Shown in pieces: positions 1-9,008 of a stretch of DNA of 64,000 nt (its first letter is position 1; every line of letters begins with the position of its first letter). The position numbers and the translations under genes are program-made. The notes beneath the pieces are model-generated. The model worked only from the letters and a program-made list of their open reading frames with translations, was not told the origin of the DNA and ran no database searches. Location: the NCBI GenBank assembly GCA_016713785.1, contig JADJOM010000003.1, positions 2,189,501 to 2,253,500 of the forward strand. The letters are read 5' to 3'. This DNA is from Gemmatimonadota bacterium. GTDB taxonomy: Bacteria; Gemmatimonadota; Gemmatimonadetes; Gemmatimonadales; GWC2-71-9.

Positions 1-2
1 GG

Positions 3-140
3 GGAGCTCGCGACCTCGACGCGGCCAGGCAGACGGGGAGCATGACCATTCAGCAGCTGCGAAACCATGTGGAGTTCGGCCCCCGTGCGATGGTGCCGAC
101 GGCCGTTGGCGCGGCGGTGATCACCGTGCGCGTGGAGTAG
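3..140 (+). CDS. C-terminal end of an unidentified protein (partial)
   Basis: An open frame runs in from the left edge of the window and stops at TAG 138-140, giving 45 residues that end in an alternating hydrophobic stretch (AVGAAVITVRV). There is no internal stop and the residue composition is protein-like. The family cannot be named from so short a tail. It converges on the CDGSH gene 26 bp downstream. Confidence 0.4.
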   Translation, partial: GARDLDAARQTGSMTIQQLRNHVEFGPRAMVPTAVGAAVITVRVE

Positions 141-166
141 TGGAAGGCCCCGCGGTCAGTGCCGCC

Positions 167-607
167 TCACCCGTCCCGCGACGTGAAGCCCACCCGGTTG
201 TGGCTCCCGTCGCAGAACGGCGAGCTGCCGGTCTGGCCGCAGCGGCACAGGGCAATGGCGCTGGAGCGTTTCTCCTTCTTGCCGGTGGCGTACTCCAGCA
301 TGACCGGGCCCTTGATGATGATCGGGCCGTCCTTGCTCGGGTTCACCGAGACGCCGGCCAGCGGCAGGTCGACGGGCTTCTGCGGCGCCAGGCCGGCGCG
401 CACCGCCTGCAGGGCGCCGCTCGGGCACCGGGCCACCACGGCCAGGATCTCCTCCGGCCAGGCGGCGCCGGGGTGGATCCAGTCGGGCCGGGAGACGTCG
501 AAGACCTTGGGCAGCCCGCGGATGCACTCCCCGGCGTGGCGGCAGATGTTGGGATCGAAGGTGACGGCGATGTCGGCGGTGTGCACCACCTGCAGCGGCT
601 TGGGCAT
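167..607 (-). CDS. CDGSH iron-sulfur / (4Fe-4S) Mco5-like protein
   Basis: 146 aa. Residues 1-75 look like the divergent single-cluster ferredoxin domain (Fer4_19 type) with C22, C28 and C61 (ARCPSGAL). The C-terminus carries a canonical CDGSH cluster motif, C121-x-C123-x8-C132-D-G-S-H136, which ligates a 2Fe-2S cluster by three Cys and one His. The two-domain order is common in bacterial CDGSH proteins, which are thought to act in redox or Fe-S homeostasis in the cytosol. The ATG at 607 was chosen over upstream in-frame starts because a GGAGGGG Shine-Dalgarno lies directly before it. The gene converges on the partial gene at the window edge. Confidence 0.85.
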   Translation of the reverse strand: MPKPLQVVHTADIAVTFDPNICRHAGECIRGLPKVFDVSRPDWIHPGAAWPEEILAVVARCPSGALQAVRAGLAPQKPVDLPLAGVSVNPSKDGPIIIKGPVMLEYATGKKEKRSSAIALCRCGQTGSSPFCDGSHNRVGFTSRDG

Positions 608-662
608 GGCCCCTCCTGCCTCAACATGGCTGGCGCGGAGGCGAATGGGAACCCGGGCCGCG

Positions 663-1499
663 CTACCGCTCCCGGGCCCCGCTGGTCGTGATCTCGTACC
701 CGCCCGCCCGGTCCACCGTGACGGTGACCGTGCCATCCAGGTCGGTGCGCAGCACCTGGCGCCGCCCGGTGCGGTAGTAGCGCAGCGCCGCCTCGTGCGG
801 ATGGCCGTAGCTGTTGCCGGCCCCCACGCTGATCACCACCACCTCGGCCCGGGTGCGCTGGATCCACCCCGGCGTCACCGCGTCCCGGGACCCGTGGTGC
901 GCCGCCTTGAGCACGTCCACCTCGGGAATGTCGCCCGCGTCCATCCAGGCGTTCAGCTCGTCGATTTCGCTGTCGCCGGTGAGCAGGGCCCGGAACCGCC
1001 CCCGCTCCACCAGCACGCCGAGGCTGCTGTTGTTCTCGCTCACCTCAGCGCCGCGGAGCCGCGAGGGAAAGACCGTGATCCGCGCGTCGCCAAGCCGGAT
1101 CGGCGCCCAGGGCGGTGGAGGCGCGGGGATCCCCTCCTCGCGGATCAGGTCCTCGACCGCCTCCGCGTTGCGGTTCCCGGGCGGGCGTCCGTTGTAGTAG
1201 TAGGCGCCGACGGGGACGTCGGCGAGCACCGCGTCCATCCCGCCGACATGGTCGTCGTGGTTGTGGCTGCCGATCGCGGCGGCCAGGGAGTCGATGCCCA
1301 GTTCCTCGAGCCACAGGACGATGTCATCGCCCCGCCCCGCGTCGACCAGCACGCCGACCCCGCCCTGGCGGATCAGGATGGCGTCCCCCTGCCCCACGTC
1401 GAGGAAGTGGATCTCGAGCGGCCCGGCGCCGGGCCCGCCCTGCGCGGCGAGCGGCGCGCCGAGCAGCAGCGCCAGCAGCGCAGAGAGCAGCCGCTTCAC
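663..1499 (-). CDS. Secreted ComEC/Rec2-like metallo-beta-lactamase-fold hydrolase
   Basis: 278 aa. An N-terminal signal peptide (about residues 1-20, ending LAAQ) is followed by the metallo-beta-lactamase fold typical of the soluble C-terminal part of ComEC: HFLDVGQGDA at 31-40, the metal motif H79-N-H81-D-D83-H84, a TGD motif (LLTGDSE) and AAHHGSRD and GHPH motifs towards the C-terminus. Members are predicted phosphodiesterases or nucleases. It lacks the ComEC membrane channel, so a DNA-uptake role is not implied. The start is GTG, overlapping the YceI stop by 4 bases (GTGA), so the two genes are probably translationally coupled. Confidence 0.8.
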   Translation of the reverse strand: MKRLLSALLALLLGAPLAAQGGPGAGPLEIHFLDVGQGDAILIRQGGVGVLVDAGRGDDIVLWLEELGIDSLAAAIGSHNHDDHVGGMDAVLADVPVGAYYYNGRPPGNRNAEAVEDLIREEGIPAPPPPWAPIRLGDARITVFPSRLRGAEVSENNSSLGVLVERGRFRALLTGDSEIDELNAWMDAGDIPEVDVLKAAHHGSRDAVTPGWIQRTRAEVVVISVGAGNSYGHPHEAALRYYRTGRRQVLRTDLDGTVTVTVDRAGGYEITTSGARER

Positions 1500-2122
1500 G
1501 GAAGCCCCGCCGGCAGCGCCCGCGCATCGATAGTGAACTTCACCTCGTCGGCCACCCGCACGGTGCCGCCGGGCCCGCCCCGGAACGGGCGGATGCCAAA
1601 GTCAGTCTGCTTGAGGGTAAAGGCCGCCGTGGCCACCAGGGTGTCGCCCCGGAAGGCCACCATCACCGGGATGGTCACCTCACGGCTCCGGCCGTGCATG
1701 GTGAACTCCGCCACCAGCCGATAGCCCTCCGCCGTCGCGGTCACGCTGCGGGAGACCAGGGTGATCTCGGGGAAGCTGTCGGTGTGCAGCACGTCGCGCC
1801 GCATCGCGGCGGTGACCTTCCGGATCTCGGCGGTGTCGGGTGGTGTCAGCACCTCGAGGCCATCGGTGCGCAGCGCGATCCGGACGGTGGTGCCCTGGGG
1901 ATGCGCCGGGTCGTACTCCACGCGGCCCTCGAAGAGGCGGGCGCGGATCAGGTGCTCATGCCCCGCGAAGCCCAGGAGGCCGGACTTGCCGGTCTTCACG
2001 TCGAGCCGGCTCGTGGGGAGCAGGACGTACGATCCCGCGGCACCCTGCCCCGCGAGCGGCGCGGCGTGCGGAAGGGCCACCAGGGCCAGGGCGATCGCGC
2101 ATCCCATGCGATGCTGCAGCAT
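1496..2122 (-). CDS. YceI-family periplasmic lipid-binding protein
   Basis: 208 aa. A signal peptide of about 24 residues precedes a YceI lipocalin-like beta-barrel: SRLDVKTGKSGLLGFAGHEH near the N-terminus, then FPEITLVS, the MHGRSREVTIPV core and the terminal TDFGIRPF motif, all standard for the family. YceI proteins bind polyisoprenoid or quinone-like lipids in the periplasm. The length matches the family (about 190-210 aa). The ATG at 2122 was preferred over the longer frame because the upstream extension has no coding character and overlaps the next gene. It is first in a coupled pair with the downstream metallo-beta-lactamase. Confidence 0.88.
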   Translation of the reverse strand: MLQHRMGCAIALALVALPHAAPLAGQGAAGSYVLLPTSRLDVKTGKSGLLGFAGHEHLIRARLFEGRVEYDPAHPQGTTVRIALRTDGLEVLTPPDTAEIRKVTAAMRRDVLHTDSFPEITLVSRSVTATAEGYRLVAEFTMHGRSREVTIPVMVAFRGDTLVATAAFTLKQTDFGIRPFRGGPGGTVRVADEVKFTIDARALPAGLP

Positions 2123-2139
2123 CCATCCTCCCGGTCGGT

Positions 2140-2625
2140 TCAGGCGGCGCGGAGCGCCCGCCGCGTGGCCAGCGCGATCGGCAGGCCGATCCCCACCACG
2201 TGCACCACGATGCTGAGCCCCACCCAGAGCGGGTCCCGCGATCCGGCCCCGGCCCGCGACAGCGGCACCACCACGTAGTGCATGATAGCGTAGCAGAGGG
2301 CGCCGTAGGCCAGGCCGCACGGCACGGCGTTCCGCACCAGGACCGGCGCCCGCCGCGCCACCAGGTAGTAGGTCACCGCCATCGCACAGGCGATCGTGTA
2401 GTGGAGCGCCGCCCCGAGGAACGCGGTAGGGAGGCCGCCCTCGAGCCCGGCCTTACCCAGCAGCCCGGCCGACACCGACTGGAAGATCCGGAGCAGCCCG
2501 ACCCCCGCTTTGAAGGACCAGAAGATCCAGGCGTACAGGATGTCGATGGTGCCGGCGAGGAACCCGCCGGCCAGCACGGGGAGGATGGGCGAGGGACGAT
2601 CAGCGGTCGCGGTCGGCGCTGCCAC
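2140..2625 (-). CDS. Small polytopic membrane protein, DUF1440/YagU-like
   Basis: About 161 aa with four hydrophobic segments: LPVLAGGFLAGTIDILYAW near residues 15-35, FLGAALHYTIACAMAVTYY, GLAYGALCYAIMHYVVV and VGLSIVVHVVGIGLPIAL. The pattern resembles DUF1440/YagU inner-membrane proteins, which have no assigned biochemical role; this family match is tentative. The GTG at 2625 was chosen because a GGAGG sits 7 bases upstream; a TTG at 2655 is the alternative. It shares orientation with the YceI gene 17 bp downstream. Confidence 0.65.
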   Translation of the reverse strand: MAAPTATADRPSPILPVLAGGFLAGTIDILYAWIFWSFKAGVGLLRIFQSVSAGLLGKAGLEGGLPTAFLGAALHYTIACAMAVTYYLVARRAPVLVRNAVPCGLAYGALCYAIMHYVVVPLSRAGAGSRDPLWVGLSIVVHVVGIGLPIALATRRALRAA

Positions 2626-2734
2626 GGGCGGGCCTCCGGGGCACGGGGTGAGCAATGGAAGAGTGGGGTGTGCATCGGAGACGTCCGCGGCGCCGCGTGC
2701 CGCACCGGGCCGGCGCGTCGGCTACTTTTCCGCC

Positions 2735-3642
2735 ATGGCATCCGACCCCACCCGGCGGGAGGCGCTCGCCCGGCTGCTGCTGCTCTCCGCCGCCCTCGGC
2801 CTCCCGCGCCCGCTCCTCGCCACCGATCCCGACATCCAGCGGCTGATCGCCTGGGTGGAGCGGCTCCGCGCGGAGGGGTTCCTGGCGGAGGACGCGCCCT
2901 TCGGCCGCGCGGTGGCCCACGCCGCCGAACTGGCGCTCGGCACGCCCTACGTGGCGGGCACGCTCGAGGAGTACCTCCGCGCCGGCGGGGACCCCGCGGC
3001 GGAACCACTCGCGCTCTCCTCACCCGCTTCGACTGCGTGACGCTGGTCGAGTCGTGCATCGCGGTGGCGCGACTGGCGCAGGATCCCTTCAAGGGGATGT
3101 GGGCGCGGTTCGGGACGGAGATGGAGCGGATGCGCTACCGCGACGGCCGGCGCCGCGGCTACGCCAGCCGGCTGCACTACTTCAGCGAGTGGATCGCCGA
3201 CGGGGCACGGCGCGGCCTCCTGCAGGACCTCACCGCGGACCTCGGCGGTGCACCCGACCCCCGCCCGCTCCGCTTCATGACCGAGCACCGCGCCAGCTAC
3301 ACCGCCCTCGCCGACGACACCACGTTCGCGGCCATCGGCGCCATGGAGCGGACCCTCGACGCTGTCCCGCGCCGGGTGATCCCCACCCCCCGCATCGCGG
3401 AAGCCAGCGGCCGGATCGAGACCGGCGACGTGCTGGCCTTTGCCACCGCCATCCCCGGGCTCGACGTCACCCACACCGCCCTCGCCTGGCGCCGCCCCGA
3501 CGGCGTGCTCGGCGTGCTGCACGCGCCGCTCTCGGGCGGCGTGGTAGAGATCGCGCGGCTCCCCCTGACCGACTACGTCGCGGCCATCCGGCGCGCGACG
3601 GGGATCATGGTGGCCAGGCCGTTACGCCTGGTTGTCGAGTAG
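2735..3642 (+). CDS. DUF1460 N-acetylmuramoyl-L-alanine amidase-like protein (one-base frameshift)
   Basis: A twin-Arg-like N-terminus (TRREALARLLLLSAALGLPRPLLA) is followed by the DUF1460 NlpC/P60-like fold: LGTPYVAGTLEEYL, then RFDCVTLVESCIAVA, which carries the expected catalytic Cys, and late motifs GDVLAFAT and LDVTHTAL with the catalytic His. The reading frame breaks near 3010-3018. Adding one C to CTCTCCTCACCC joins both halves into about 302 aa, normal for the family, so the break is probably a sequencing error. The substrate is inferred to be peptidoglycan-derived. No Shine-Dalgarno is visible before the ATG. It is divergent from the DUF1440-like gene. Confidence 0.75.
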
Positions 3643-3733
3643 GAGACGCGGGAAGAGGGAAGAGGGAAGCGGGAAGTGGGGCTGATGCGGCTCTGGCGAA
3701 GCGGGAACCGTCGCACCGCCGAACCGCCAGACC

Positions 3734-4427
3734 TCACTCCGTGGCCACCCCCGCCACCCAGATCCCACCCTCCGCGCCGTTCGCGATGCGCACCCGGCGC
3801 GCGCCGCCACAGGCGGTGCTGTCGCCTGGCAGGGCGCGGAGCGCGGTGACCTGCGCCCAGTCGAGGTGCAGCTGGCTGGGCAGCAATTCCCAGGACGCTT
3901 GCGGACATCAGCGCGGGCACCGGCGGCCGGGCCGCCCCGCCGTGATCGTGCCCCTCCGTCGGCGGCGCCGCGGGCGCGGCCATCCGCTGCCGCAGCCCCA
4001 CCAGCGCGCGGATGACGATCGACCCGCTGTCCGCCACCAGCAGCTCCCGCCGCGGCCGCACCTCGGCCGCCACGAACTGGCGCAGGGAGTCCTCGGGCGC
4101 CTGGCGCAGCCGCACCCACGCCGGGCGCGGCGACGGCCAGTGAAATCCCGTCGGGCGCTCCTGGCCGATGACGGCGATGACCCGCTCGGTGAATCCCAGC
4201 GCGCGGAGCCCCTCCGCGTCGAGGCCGGGCGCGGGCGGGCCGCTGTCCGGCGCCAGGACGAGCCGGATGGCGGGGGCCAGGTCGGAACCGGCGCCGCCGA
4301 CGAGCTGTCCGGGACAGAGCGCGATGGTGCTGAACGCGGCCGGTTCGGCCCGCTCCCGGCGCGCCGGCACCAGCGCGATGGCGTTGGCCACGACCACCAG
4401 CGCGATGCCACCGAGGGCCCACCTCAT
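3734..4427 (-). CDS. DUF4824-like protein (frameshifted)
   Basis: Begins MRWALGGIALVVVANAIAL, a membrane anchor or signal. The rest is a soluble periplasmic-type domain containing LRALGFTERV, GFHWPSPRPAWVRL and a terminal region LHLDWAQVTALRALPGD with a Cys (TACGG). The frame changes near 3890-3905; reading on in the next frame gives a sensible C-terminus ending GGIWVAGVATE. I assign DUF4824 tentatively, because this family commonly follows a DUF2157-type membrane protein in related genomes. The start overlaps the upstream stop (ATGA at 4424-4427), so the two are coupled. Function unknown. Confidence 0.6.
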
Positions 4428-5472
4428 GCGCGCGCCCCTTCGAGCCGCCGCAGTCGCCGGAGGCCGAACAGCACCGCCAGCGCAAAGCCGCCCACGATCA
4501 GGAAGAAGGCCCACTTGGGCACCCGGTCCCAGAACCAGTCCACCAGCCGCATGAGGAGGTAGAGCACCGCGCCGGTGGTGGCGATGCGGGTGACCACGGC
4601 CGCCCGTGCCGGATGCCCCAGGTGATGAGCGCGACGAGCACGGCGGCGCCGAGGATCTTGTAGGCGAGCTCCACCGTCTCCGGGGCCACCGTGGTGAGCA
4701 TCGAGAGGTTGCCATTGCCCTGGACCAGCAGGAGGCCGAGGACGATGGCGGCGGTGCCCACGCCACGCCACCAGGGGGCGAAGGCCGCCGGCCCCCGGGT
4801 CAGGGCCGGCACCGCGAAGGCGAGCGCGCCGACGAGGAGCAGCGGCTCCATGCGCATGAAGCCATCGCGCCACCAGAGGCCGAGCGGGATGGCGCCGAGG
4901 CTCCAGAGCCAGCCACCGAGCCCGCCGATCGCCACGAGGAGCGGGAGCGTCAGGCGATAGCCGTAGGCGAGCAGCAGGGCGAAGAGGCCGGTCGCGAGGA
5001 AGACGCGACGGGAGTCCGGCAGGTTGTAAAGCGTGCCGAGGGTGCCGAGGTTGACGGCGAGGGCGATGGCGGCGACGGTCGCGAGCAGCGCGGCGACGTA
5101 GCCGGAGCGCTCGCGCAGGGCGGCCAGGTGCGTCAGGCCCACCAGCAGGATCGGCGGGAGGATGACGAGCGCGAGCTGTGCGGCCTCACCGAGCTGGCCC
5201 CAGTGGGCGCTCACGAAGAAGGCGTACGCCGCCGAGAGTGCGATGGTGCCGAGCAGCGTGGCCACCCGCATGCCGATGGAGAGGCGGGCGGCCCGGGCGG
5301 AGAGGTCGACCTCGCCCGACGCCGCGAGGGTGGCGAGGACCGCGTCGTGGTGGGCCCGGATCCGGTCCTTCGCGGTGGGCTCGAGGCGCGCGATCCCGTC
5401 GGCTTCGAGGCGGGCGAGCTCCTCGCGGAAGGCGAGGATGGCGCCGACCCGTTCCTGCGGCTCGGAGGGCAT
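4424..5472 (-). CDS. DUF2157-like polytopic membrane protein (one-base frameshift)
   Basis: A cytosolic helical head (residues 1-75: ERVGAILAFREELARLEADGI) is followed by roughly nine or ten hydrophobic segments, the layout of DUF2157 proteins. The frame breaks near 4605-4612; restoring one G to the GCGGGCCG run yields a continuous 349-aa protein ending FWDRVPKWAFFLIVGGFALAVLFGLRR. That is one missing base in a homopolymer. The role is unknown; DUF2157 genes typically sit with GDYXXLXY or DUF4824 genes in putative envelope modules, as here. The ATG at 5472 begins the family-like sequence; the longer frame upstream is not supported. Confidence 0.7.
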
Positions 5473-5697
5473 GCGGAAAGCTAGGCGGAGCGGCGAGAAG
5501 GGAAATAGGGCGGCACGCGGTCGGTGAATCCGGCCCGGAGCATCCGCCGTGCCATGCTGGCGCACGCATCGCGGACCGTCCCGGCGTGCCCCGCGGGCCG
5601 TACCCTGATCGCGATCAGGCGCTCGCGCGGGGTTGCCGGGCTCACGGCGGTGGCGGCGCGGGCCCTGGGGCTCGGCGGGTAGACCGCGCCCGTCCGC

Positions 5698-8121
5698 TCA
5701 CTCTCCCTTGAGCGACTCGATCGGGTCGACGTTCGAGGCACGGCGGGCGGGCAGGTAGCTCGCCAGCAGCCCCACGGCCACCATCCCCGCCGGCATGGCC
5801 AGGAAGGTGATCGGGTCGAGGGCGCGGACTCCGAAGAGCAGGCTGCTGAGCGCACGGGTCGAGGCGAGCGCCACCCCGACGCCGATGAGGATCCCGGCGC
5901 CCACCACCCGCGCCCCCTGGGCCACCACCATGGCGCGCACCTGCGCCGCCTGGGCGCCGAGCGCCATGCGCACGCCGATCTCCCGCGTGCGCTCCGCCAC
6001 CACGTAGGACAGCACCCCGTACAGCCCCACCGCGCCGAGGATGAGCGCCAGCCCCGCCACGATGCCGAGCGTGAGCATGGTGAACGACAGGTTGAGCATC
6101 GACGTCCGGGCCAGCCCCGCCATGGTGTAGACCCGGTACATCGGGGCCTCAGGCGCCACCTCGCGCACCAGCGCCAGCACTTCCGGGGCGATCTGCTCCG
6201 CCCGCGTGGTCTTGAGCACGTACGCCGGGGAGCTGGTGCGCCACTCGCTGGCGGTGGGGCCCACCAGCGGGTAATAGACCACCGGCTGCGGGTCGTCGCG
6301 GAAGTCGTCCTGCAGCACGTCCTCCACCACGCCGACCACGGTGGACCAGCCGCTGTCCCCCTGGGCGCGGAGCTGGCGGCCGAGGGCGCCCTGGCCCGGC
6401 CAGAGGGCGGCCGCGGCGGAGCGGCTCACCACCACGTTGCCGAGCGCGGTGGTGTGGTCGGTGGGCTCGAAGGGGCGGCCTTCCAGCACGCCGATCCCCA
6501 TCGCCTGGAAGTAGTCGCCCGCGGCGGTGGTGGAATGGAGCAGGGTGCCGCCGTCGGCGTCGGTGCCCTCGCCGCGGAAGCGCAGGGTGCGGGTGCCCTC
6601 GTCGAGGGGAATGTTGTCCACCAGCCCCACCACCTGGACACCCGGCAGCGCCCGTAGCCGGTCCATGAAGGCCAGCTCGAACTGCGCGAAGCCCGGGCCG
6701 TCGTTGAGCGAGGGCCGGTCGGGGGCGATCTGGAAGGTGAAGACGTCGCGGGTGTCGTACCCCGGATCCACCTGCCGCAGCGCCGAGACGCTCCGCACCA
6801 GCAGCCCCGAGCCGATCAGCAGCACCAGCGCCAGCGCCGTCTGCGCCACCACCAGGCCGTGGCGGCCCCAGTGCTGCCGCCGGGTGGCGCCGCGCCCGCC
6901 GTTCCGGAGGCGCTGCAGGTCGGGCGCCGAGCCGCGGAGCGCGGGTACCGCGCCGCAGGCCAGCGCCGATCCCGTCGCGGCCAGGAGGGTAAAGAGGATG
7001 GTCGGGAGGTCGAGGTGCACCTGGCTCAGGCGCAGCACGTCGGGCGGGGCCGCCTGCAGGAACAGCGGGAACACCAGCGCCGCGATGAGCACCGCCACCC
7101 CTCCCGCGAGCGCCGCCACGATCCCGGCCTCCAGCAGCTGCAGCCGGACGAGCTGGGCCCGCCCCGCCCCGAGCGCCCGTCGCACCGCGAGGTCCCGCTG
7201 CCGCCCCTCGGCACGCACCAGGAACAGGTTGGCCACGTTGGCCCACGCGATGAGCAGCACGATCCCCACGGCGCCGAGCAGCACCCAGAGCGGCTGGACC
7301 ACCTGCCCCAGCAGCTGGTCGGCGAGCGGCCGCACCACGGCGTGGTGCTTCTCGATCATGCGCGCGTAGCTGGGCGGCCCCCCGAAGCGTTCCGGCAGCC
7401 GGCGGGCGAGGGCATCGAGCTCGGTGGCCACATCCGCCAGGCTCGCGCCCGGCGCCATCCGCGCCACCAGCCCCTGGCCGAACTGCCCCGGCTCCACATC
7501 CGCGGGCCGGATCTCGTTGGCGATCCAGAGCATGGTGCCCTCGGTGGGAAACCCGAACGCGGGTCCCATCACCCCGATCACGGTCCGGTCCTGCCCGGCC
7601 ATGTAGAAGGTGCGCCCCACCACCGAGGAGTCGCGGCCGAACCAGGAGCTCCACAGCGCGTAGCTGATCACCGCCACCCGGTTCTCGTCCTCGGCCACGG
7701 GCAGGCGGCCCAGGATGGGCGTGGCGCCGAGGGTGGCGTAGAGGGAATTGGTGGGCGCGGACATCCGGATCCGCTCCACCCGGTTGTCGGCGCGGAGGGT
7801 GGAGGTGAAGGAGTTGTAGGTGGAGACCTCCTCCAGCAGGCGCGACTGCTCCCGGTACTGCAGGTAGAACTCCGGCCCCACGCCGAACTCCTCCGGGAAG
7901 TCCGTGCCCGGCGCGGACGCCGCGACGTGGACCAGCCGGTCGGCATGGGCATAGGGGAGCGGATCGAGCAGGACGGTGTTGACCACGCCGAACATCCCGG
8001 CGTTGACGCCGATGGCCAGGCCGAGCATGCCCACCGCCAGGGCGGTGAAGCCCGGGGTGCGGCGCAGGGCGCGGGCGGCGTGACGCAGGTCGGTGGACCA
8101 CTCGTGCAACGTCCAGGTCAT
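5698..8121 (-). CDS. ADOP-family ABC transporter permease (MacB/FtsX type)
   Basis: 807 aa with duplicated FtsX architecture: N-terminal ADOP linker (TDLRHAARALRRTPGFTALAV), TM helix 1, a MacB periplasmic core (GRTFYMAGQDRTVIGVMGP), three TM helices near 270-420 with the VRRALGAGRAQLVRL coupling motif, a second TM and MacB core (LRFRGEGTDADGG), and terminal TM helices with TREIGVRMALGAQ and the end motif RRASNVDPIESLK. Acidobacteria- and Gemmatimonadota-rich ADOP permeases are close to this length. No ATPase or PadR regulator lies next to it, so its partner must be encoded elsewhere. The substrate is unknown. It is intact, with no frameshift. Confidence 0.9.
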   Translation of the reverse strand: MTWTLHEWSTDLRHAARALRRTPGFTALAVGMLGLAIGVNAGMFGVVNTVLLDPLPYAHADRLVHVAASAPGTDFPEEFGVGPEFYLQYREQSRLLEEVSTYNSFTSTLRADNRVERIRMSAPTNSLYATLGATPILGRLPVAEDENRVAVISYALWSSWFGRDSSVVGRTFYMAGQDRTVIGVMGPAFGFPTEGTMLWIANEIRPADVEPGQFGQGLVARMAPGASLADVATELDALARRLPERFGGPPSYARMIEKHHAVVRPLADQLLGQVVQPLWVLLGAVGIVLLIAWANVANLFLVRAEGRQRDLAVRRALGAGRAQLVRLQLLEAGIVAALAGGVAVLIAALVFPLFLQAAPPDVLRLSQVHLDLPTILFTLLAATGSALACGAVPALRGSAPDLQRLRNGGRGATRRQHWGRHGLVVAQTALALVLLIGSGLLVRSVSALRQVDPGYDTRDVFTFQIAPDRPSLNDGPGFAQFELAFMDRLRALPGVQVVGLVDNIPLDEGTRTLRFRGEGTDADGGTLLHSTTAAGDYFQAMGIGVLEGRPFEPTDHTTALGNVVVSRSAAAALWPGQGALGRQLRAQGDSGWSTVVGVVEDVLQDDFRDDPQPVVYYPLVGPTASEWRTSSPAYVLKTTRAEQIAPEVLALVREVAPEAPMYRVYTMAGLARTSMLNLSFTMLTLGIVAGLALILGAVGLYGVLSYVVAERTREIGVRMALGAQAAQVRAMVVAQGARVVGAGILIGVGVALASTRALSSLLFGVRALDPITFLAMPAGMVAVGLLASYLPARRASNVDPIESLKGE

Positions 8122-8307
8122 GGCCGGCTCCGTGGAGGGAAGTCGCTCAGCCGCGGAAGGTCGTGTCGGAACGGAGGGGTGAGGATGGGCGGGCCGTACG
8201 TGTCGCCGCCGGGGGGAGGTTTCAGGCCGCACGGCCTGGGCCTCGCGTGCCCTAGCCCCCCGCACCGGCGTGGCGCAACTTGAGGCCGCCACCACCTCGG
8301 GGTCTGC

Positions 8308-8892
8308 ATGCCATCGCTCTGGACGTCCACCAGCCTCCCCGCCTGGAAGGCGGCGCTGGCGAGCTACGACGCCGTGATCGCGCGGCAGGAGAGCGCCAAG
8401 CTCCCCGACCGCGACCGCTGGTATCACGAGACGCTGCCGGGGGCGATCGCGGCGCGGCGCCCGCCGCACGTGACACTGCCCGAGCTGGTGAAGCTCACCG
8501 AATGGAAGATGACGCGCGGCAAGTGGCGGGCGCGGAACCTGGTGCTGGTGCAGGGCAACAGCGCCGAGGCGGTGAAGGCCGCCACGGCCGCCGGCCTGGC
8601 CGCGATGCCGCACCCCACGGCGCCGATCTCGACCATCGCCGAGCTCGAGGGCGTGGGCCCCGCGACGGCCTCCGCGGTGGTGGCCGCCGCCGCGCCGGAG
8701 ACGTACCCGTTCTTCGATGAACTGGTGGCCGCCGCGATCCCCGGGCTCGGCGAGGTGAAGTTCACGCTGGGCTACTATGCCCGCTACGCCGACCAGATCC
8801 GCGCACGCGCCGCCGCGCTCGGCAAGGGGTGGACGCCGGCCATGGTGGAGCGTGCGGTATGGGCGAGCGTGGGAGGAAAGGCAGGATTGTAG
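8308..8892 (+). CDS. Conserved protein with a helix-hairpin-helix motif
   Basis: 194 aa. Residues around 115-135 (AELEGVGPATASAVVAAAAP) form a helix-hairpin-helix signature like that of DNA glycosylases, while the N-terminal half (LPDRDRWYHETLPGAIAARRPPHVTLPELVKLTEWKMTRGKWRARNL) resembles an uncharacterised family shared by bacteria and fungi. There is no visible catalytic Lys/Asp of the HhH-GPD class, so binding of nucleic acid is an inference only. The ATG at 8308 gives the natural length. It is divergent from the ADOP permease with a 186-bp gap, where I see no clear regulatory site. Confidence 0.7.
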   Translation: MPSLWTSTSLPAWKAALASYDAVIARQESAKLPDRDRWYHETLPGAIAARRPPHVTLPELVKLTEWKMTRGKWRARNLVLVQGNSAEAVKAATAAGLAAMPHPTAPISTIAELEGVGPATASAVVAAAAPETYPFFDELVAAAIPGLGEVKFTLGYYARYADQIRARAAALGKGWTPAMVERAVWASVGGKAGL

Positions 8893-8977
8893 GGGAGGGG
8901 GGCGACGGGAAACGGGGAGCGGGAAGCGGGAGGCGAGGCTCGGTCGGCGTGCGGGCGTGCTCGCGGTCGGCGCGGGG

Positions 8978-9004
8978 GAGTGTCAGTTTCTCTGTGTATG
9001 AGCC
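8978..9004. repeat. Left terminal inverted repeat of the IS256-family element
   Basis: 27 bp ending TGTGTATGAGCC immediately past the transposase stop. It pairs with 10262-10288 in inverted orientation, with mismatches confined to the middle 9-10 positions. Confidence 0.7.
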
Positions 9005-9008
9005 TGGT

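Noticed and set aside
2735..3642. DUF1460 gene as a pseudogene or programmed frameshift
   Set aside because: A single C added to a short C run restores a full-length family member, and no slippery heptamer or stimulatory structure is seen.
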